DNA of 64,000 bases, from the NCBI RefSeq assembly GCF_000304475.1, contig NC_018946.1, forward strand, positions 558,001 through 622,000. Reading direction: 5' to 3'. Both the position numbers and the translations under genes were made by a program. Below, piece after piece: positions 60,138-64,000 of the stretch (its first letter is position 1; every line of letters begins with the position of its first letter). The stretch comes from Kazachstania africana CBS 2517 (Eukaryota > Ascomycota > Saccharomycetes > Saccharomycetales > Saccharomycetaceae). Below the pieces are notes generated by a model. The model saw only the letters and a program-made list of their open reading frames with translations. It did no database searches and was not told where the DNA came from.

Positions 60138-61193
60138 TTACCATCTCCTTTTACCGCCCTTTTTACGTATATTATCAGAAGCAGAGCCAGAAGTACGTTT
60201 TATTTCATCTTTAGAAATTACTAGGCCATTTCTGGTGGATCTACCAATTGTATTAATCTTAAGACCACGTTCTCTTTTGGCGTTTCTCTTTTTATCTTTA
60301 CTTTTCACACTTTCACCAATACGTCTCTCAATATCTTTCTTGTAAGTGGACTCGATCTTTCTAAACTGTCCTTTCTTCACTTTGGACAAAATAATACCAC
60401 CATCTTTGGCATCTTGCTCGAAATTCTTAATACGCTGAACATGCTTGTCCACCATACCTTTTCTGACATTCATAGGAACTTTCTCCAATTTATTAATTTT
60501 TTTCTCATGACCATTAGCCTTTGATAAATTCTTTAACCTCATCTCAAGGGTACGCAACCTTGCTTTACCCATTATCTGGTCATCCTGATAAACAATAGAA
60601 TCATCGGCGCCATCTTTGATACTATCTAAACTTATGCCAGCATCACTGGCATTGTCATCCCTGGATCCATTACTAAATGCACTCAGTAAATGTGACTCTT
60701 TCAAAAATTGTTGTAGTTCAACATCATTTTTCAGATTTTCTGCCTCTTCATTTTCATCTTCTTTTTCGTTCTTCTTATTCTTGGCCTCATTCCTTGCAAT
60801 CCTTCTCGCTATTTTACCAAGTGTTTGACCACACCTTATCATCTTCTGTTCTTTCTTACTTGGCTCAATATACGTATCACCTGGCCCACTGAATTTGATC
60901 ACTTTTGGTTGATGTGCTTTAACTTTATCTTTAACTTCCTCTTCTTCCTCTTCTTCTTCTGCAGAGCTCATACCCGTATGCTCATCTCCAGCGTCACTGT
61001 TGATGTCATTCTCATTGCTATCAGCTGCGGAACTATCCCTTCCTTCGCTTGCATCATGGCTTTCTTGCTCACTAGTGTTTTGAACATTTTTTGTCTTGTC
61101 TTCGAATCCCATGGACTCCAACGATCCAAACTGGCTTTCGAATGCTTTCCTTTGTAATTCTAAGGCATTCAAATACCCTTCATCCGTTGACAT
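60138..61193 (-). CDS. FAF1: Faf1-like 40S ribosome assembly factor
   Basis: Nucleolar pre-rRNA processing protein needed for 40S subunit assembly (S. cerevisiae Faf1, YIL019W, 346 residues). The 351-residue product has an N-terminal helix (LNALELQRKAFESQFGSLES), acidic Ser/Glu runs (about 45-90), and a conserved VIKFSGPGDTYIEPSKKEQK-type segment. A basic C-terminal half follows, with KVPMNVRKGMVDKHVQRIKN and FRKIESTYKKDIERRIGES, ending KKGGKRRW. The PAC/RRPE promoter elements also fit a ribosome biogenesis gene. Confidence 0.88.
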   Translation of the reverse strand: MSTDEGYLNALELQRKAFESQFGSLESMGFEDKTKNVQNTSEQESHDASEGRDSSAADSNENDINSDAGDEHTGMSSAEEEEEEEEVKDKVKAHQPKVIKFSGPGDTYIEPSKKEQKMIRCGQTLGKIARRIARNEAKNKKNEKEDENEEAENLKNDVELQQFLKESHLLSAFSNGSRDDNASDAGISLDSIKDGADDSIVYQDDQIMGKARLRTLEMRLKNLSKANGHEKKINKLEKVPMNVRKGMVDKHVQRIKNFEQDAKDGGIILSKVKKGQFRKIESTYKKDIERRIGESVKSKDKKRNAKRERGLKINTIGRSTRNGLVISKDEIKRTSGSASDNIRKKGGKRRW

Positions 61194-61250
61194 TTCGGTT
61201 TATTTGTAGTGTTATAGGCGCTGACTCTCTATTATGCCTGCTCAAATTTT

Positions 61251-61290
61251 GCGATGAGGTTAAGTTTTCGTATTTTTAAATTTTTTTTTG
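61251..61290. promoter_or_regulatory. PAC and RRPE-like elements in the FAF1 promoter
   Basis: GCGATGAGGT at 61251-61260 matches the PAC motif GCGATGAG, and TTTTTAAATTTTTTTTT at about 61272-61289 resembles RRPE (AAAAATTTT). The pair typifies yeast ribosome biogenesis promoters (Dot6/Tod6 and Stb3 targets). It lies 58-100 bp before FAF1 and between it and the divergent gene at 61397. Confidence 0.65.
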
Positions 61291-61396
61291 TCGTATATTG
61301 GATGAGGGACCTTTAACCTTGATAAAAAGTTGAATCAATAATGGATAAAGAAAATCTAGTAGCGTGAAGTATAGCAACACAGAAAAGCTAAGTCTA

Positions 61397-61729
61397 ATGA
61401 GTACTGCTGGAATCCATATAAACAACAATCTAGCAATTCCTGATACGAGATTCGGTTATGTTTTCAGGAAAGCCGTCCAGAAAGAACTTCGCAAACAAGT
61501 GAAAGAAACTGACTCTGATAATAAACATATTAACAAAAATCTTATAATATGTAAAGTCATCGCAAGAGATGTCATTCTAATGCCATTCATACAGAGTATT
61601 TTATGGACAGGGTTCTTGATTTCCTTTAAACCATGTCTCAGGGGATTCATTCGATTTTGTCAGAGGCTTGGACCCATGATTAAAGGTTCAATTTTAGAAG
61701 GAAATATAGGGAAAAGTAAAACTTTATAG
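61397..61729 (+). CDS. Unrecognised small protein with one membrane segment
   Basis: 110 residues from ATG 61397 (MSTAGIHINNNLAIPDTRFG). I do not recognise the family with confidence. An N-terminal polar, basic half (RKAVQKELRKQVKETDSD) is followed by a hydrophobic segment at about 55-78 (VIARDVILMPFIQSILWTGF) and a basic end (KPCLRGFIRFCQRLGPMIKG). This pattern suits a small mitochondrial or ER membrane protein. The frame is open further 5' only via non-ATG codons. A short ATG frame at 61341-61367 in the leader could act as a uORF. It shares a short promoter region with FAF1, so it may be co-regulated. Confidence 0.6.
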   Translation: MSTAGIHINNNLAIPDTRFGYVFRKAVQKELRKQVKETDSDNKHINKNLIICKVIARDVILMPFIQSILWTGFLISFKPCLRGFIRFCQRLGPMIKGSILEGNIGKSKTL

Positions 61730-61808
61730 AATATTCATTAAGTTTATAGACGAAGATCTATGTACATTAAAATTTAAAAATCTCATGACGAAATGGTAAA
61801 AATAAAAC

Positions 61809-61881
61809 AGCCCTGTAGGGGGCTCGAACCCCTAACCTTGTGATTAAGAGTCACACGCGCTACCGATTGCGCCAACAAGGC
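61809..61881 (-). tRNA. tRNA-Lys (anticodon CTT)
   Basis: 73-base cloverleaf on the minus strand. The acceptor GCCTTGT pairs with ACAGGGC (two G-T pairs) and is followed by T. The D arm is TTGGCGCAATCGGTAGCGCG, the anticodon loop GACTCTTAATC, and the T arm TTAGGGGTTCGAGCCCCCTA. Matches the S. cerevisiae tRNA-Lys(CTT) nearly base for base, without intron. A T-run follows the 3' end on its strand (complement of 61801-61807). Confidence 0.97.
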
Positions 61882-62045
61882 CTGCATTTTGTTGTAACAT
61901 AGAAGGGAGAACTACAATATTAAGATTTAAATTCATGTGGCTGCTTCCGAGAGCCAAACCTACACCCGGTGTTCAATTTATTAAACTAAATCTTTCACAT
62001 TATTGAATTTGGTTGAATATTACTGAAAACTTTTCATAGACGCAA

Positions 62046-62400
62046 CTGCTGGAAATGGCATTATACTGACATTTCAATGTTTAGGTGGCTAGAATGACAA
62101 ATTTGGAATGTTTTAGAAGAATTGAATTATACAATATTGTGGTAATATAAGAAACAGTAAAGCTATCGGTGATAAACATTACATAATAATATGACAATGT
62201 GATAACTAGTGAATTTATCGGTAGCAAACATCAAAGAATGTTACAAATATGTATCTAGAACATGATATTGTTACAAAACAAGATGTATTGCAAAAAAGTA
62301 TAAATACTCAGGTGAATACTGAAGTTTGATCAAATTTTGTATCACTGTATATTATTTATTGTATATTTTATAGATAACCAGTGCATTATTTGATATGACC
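62046..62400 (+). repeat. Left arm of a long inverted repeat, probable solo LTR
   Basis: About 355 bp that reappear as an imperfect reverse complement at 62460-62815. The outer 55 bases (62046-62100) match about 49 of 55 positions with the right arm. The segment 62292-62340, including GTATAAATACTCAGGTGAA, and the inner 62373-62392 (ATAACCAGTGCATTATTTGA) also match. The order and spacing are the same in both arms. The length, a TATA-like core in the middle, and a location 165 bp upstream of a tRNA gene fit an LTR of a Ty element. TG...CA ends are not certain. Confidence 0.7.
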
Positions 62401-62459
62401 ACCGATTAATAAGAGTCACTTCAATTATTTGACTGACTTTTCACAACATGAACAATAAT

Positions 62460-62815
62460 ATCGATCATAATATACAAGAGACAAGATCTGACCTTCCTTT
62501 ATGTCAATAATGCATTGGTTATATACAAGATGGACTATAACATAAACAAATATACTGGGATTCAAACTTTGATCAAACTTCAGTGTTCACCTGAGTACTT
62601 ATACTTTTTCCAACGCATTTTTATTTATTATTTTTATCACATCCTAGATTCATAAGCCAATCCGATGTCATAATTATCATACCATAACTATTCTGTGTTG
62701 CCACATGGTCGTGTTTATCACGTCATGTTTAGCCGCCAATTGTTCTAGAACATTCTAGATTTGTCATTCTAACTATCAAAACATTGAAATGTCAGTATAA
62801 TGTCATTTCTAGCAG
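62460..62815 (-). repeat. Right arm of the long inverted repeat, probable solo LTR in opposite orientation
   Basis: Reverse-complement partner of 62046-62400; see the left arm. The two are separated by about 60 bp. Most outer-arm differences are transitions, as expected for old copies. Two opposed LTRs can arise from independent insertions next to the same tRNA gene. Confidence 0.7.
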
Positions 62816-62820
62816 ATATC

Positions 62821-63573
62821 CGGTCTAATGGTTACTTTCGAAAGCGAGTAGCCTTTAAGACATCCTACTATACTGTATGTGCTTGTCACTACTTCCAATG
62901 TTGGAGACCTAATGAGAGGCAGTCAGGGGCGCCACTTTCTTTTAGGATGTGGATATATCTTCTGTACTACCAGATGCCGTCATGCAGGCCTCAGGACCAC
63001 TTTTGTTACATTTTAAGAAATTTATTAGCTCTCATGGTATAGCTGATGACTGCTAGTCTCAGTCTCCCCTTCTACCTTGCAAACATGTGATCTCTTATCT
63101 TTCCTGAAGACGATCAAAAAAGTTTATATTCGCTGGATAGATAAAGGAAGCATCGACATTTTCATTAAAGGGCTATTAATTCTGAAAAATACGCAAAGCA
63201 ATCCAATAATTATTCTATATAGAAGTACGCCAAGTGATACTACAATGTTTTACGAGCATATCGATGCCACTAACGTGGGAAGGTGACTGATCGTTGTATT
63301 CCCCTCTCTTGAGGTGTTGCTAATCGATGAAATTGTAGTAGTAAGCAAGTTGTAACAATTAGTTATGATAAGCCAAACAAATAAAGTGTGAAATTAGAAT
63401 TAAACTATATAGTAACAACCGATATTCTTCCTGTCTTTTTTTTTTTTTTTTGTAACAGTTCCTTCCTTACACGGTACCATTCACTATCGTCAGGTGATGC
63501 CGCAGGGCAGGCCGGTCTTAACATCCCAGTCGACCTGGTAATGCCGACCGTAGACAGCCCCGCTGCTGTCAGA
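62821..63573. other. Non-coding stretch between the inverted repeat and the last gene
   Basis: Open frames at 62800-63042 and 63077-63286 have no recognisable features, and the first starts inside the LTR-like arm. A poly(T) tract lies at 63437-63452. Nothing else is supported. Confidence 0.4.
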
Positions 63574-64000
63574 CTATAGATGCTGGAGTGTGGTGTTGCT
63601 GTAGAACAATCCTCCGTGATGCATACCTATCGTGGTATTGCTGTCGACGACAACTAGGTTATCACTTCTGCTTGGCAGCCAAGATATGTCTCCTTTCCCG
63701 CCGGATACACAAGTGTTCTTCCCACCATCGCCACACCAGATGTAACTGGGCCAATCCTCGTTCGGCCCTATCAGCAGAAACCCCTTCCATGAACCCCCAT
63801 GTGTGAGTTCCATACACCAGATCCCTGCCTTATTAAACCTAACATAGTTACCGAACGCTTTGTCAAGAGCACCCTCAATAGTAGATTCTTCGGCTGTAGT
63901 ATCACAGTTCTGGCCTGTATTAGTGTATATCATTTTAATATCATTGAAAACACTTGTTCCCACCCCGCATGTCTTCTCTGCTGAATACATGTGGATGATG
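63574..64000 (-). CDS. 3' end of an unrecognised, probably secreted cysteine-containing protein (partial)
   Basis: The frame is open from the window edge to a TAG at 63574, so the N-terminus is missing. The visible 141 residues contain five cysteines, several Trp and Gly-rich turns (WCMELTHGGSWKGF, then WCGDGGKNTC), and one N-x-S/T site near the C-terminus. This composition suggests a small disulfide-bonded extracellular domain. I do not recognise the family. Small secreted effector or killer-type proteins of fungi have a similar look, but no specific match can be claimed. The setting (Ty-like repeats, no recognised syntenic neighbour) is that of an accessory region. Confidence 0.5.
   Translation of the reverse strand, partial: IIHMYSAEKTCGVGTSVFNDIKMIYTNTGQNCDTTAEESTIEGALDKAFGNYVRFNKAGIWCMELTHGGSWKGFLLIGPNEDWPSYIWCGDGGKNTCVSGGKGDISWLPSRSDNLVVVDSNTTIGMHHGGLFYSNTTLQHL

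Noticed and set aside
62800..63286. Two plus-strand open frames after the inverted repeat
   Set aside because: No recognisable domain or composition; one starts inside the LTR-like arm. Not enough to call a gene.
1..64000. CRISPR arrays, bacterial operons, riboswitches, centromere
   Set aside because: No regularly spaced repeat array is seen. The sequence is eukaryotic. No convincing CDEI-AT-CDEIII centromere arrangement was found by eye.

Overview
This is a 64 kb nuclear segment of a budding yeast of the family Saccharomycetaceae. The evidence is direct. It carries compact, mostly intronless genes with clear Saccharomyces cerevisiae counterparts. Its few short introns have GTATGT-type 5' sites and perfect TACTAAC branch points. 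It has typical yeast tRNAs, AT-rich spacers, TIR/seripauperin and FLO11 cell-wall families, and Ty1/copia remnants. The genus cannot be fixed from the sequence. Neighbours such as TOP1-MIX17 and RPL2-RRT5-RPL29-QCR6-FAF1 mix genes that lie on two duplicated tracks in S. cerevisiae. This fits either a lineage without the whole-genome duplication or a post-duplication lineage with different gene losses.

Layout. 0.8-3.8 kb: TOP1 and MIX17. 5.5-11.4 kb: a FLO11-like adhesin on the minus strand, split by a +1 frame change, and a TIR1-like mannoprotein gene on the plus strand, divergent across 3.5 kb of non-coding DNA. 11.9-25.6 kb: a block matching S. cerevisiae chromosome V (FMP52, tRNA-Glu, PRP22, HEM14, FAA2, BIM1, AFG3), with a copia retrotransposon relic between FAA2 and BIM1. 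27-33 kb: three more TIR-type GPI mannoprotein genes in tandem with large promoters. 36.2 kb: an HMG-box gene resembling ROX1, the hypoxic repressor. 37.5-46.5 kb: a block matching chromosome II (MRPS5, SRB6/MED22, TRS20, MTC4, intron-containing RCF3, RIB5), interrupted by STS1 and an unrecognised two-pass membrane protein gene. 46.9-61.2 kb: tRNA-Asp, then a block matching chromosomes VI/IX (MET10, SMC2, RPL2 with intron, RRT5, RPL29, QCR6 with an unexpected intron, FAF1). 61.4-64 kb: a small membrane-protein gene, tRNA-Lys, a long inverted repeat that looks like two opposed solo LTRs, and the 3' end of a cysteine-containing, probably secreted protein that runs off the window.

Functional themes. 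Most genes are housekeeping: topology, splicing, heme synthesis, fatty acid activation, microtubule ends, mitochondrial proteolysis and translation, Mediator, TRAPP, sulfite reduction, condensin, ribosome. The accessory part is cell-surface biology. Four TIR-type genes, one FLO11-like gene and a Rox1-like repressor share 31 kb. Two TIR promoters carry a TCGTTTA element about 160 bp before the start and a TATA box about 110 bp before it, and one has a close HMG-type site. This suggests an oxygen- or heme-controlled wall-protein neighbourhood. The most notable structural observations are the QCR6 intron, a probable 5'UTR intron in RPL29, the FLO11 frame break, the inverted LTR pair upstream of tRNA-Lys, and the unrecognised membrane and secreted genes.
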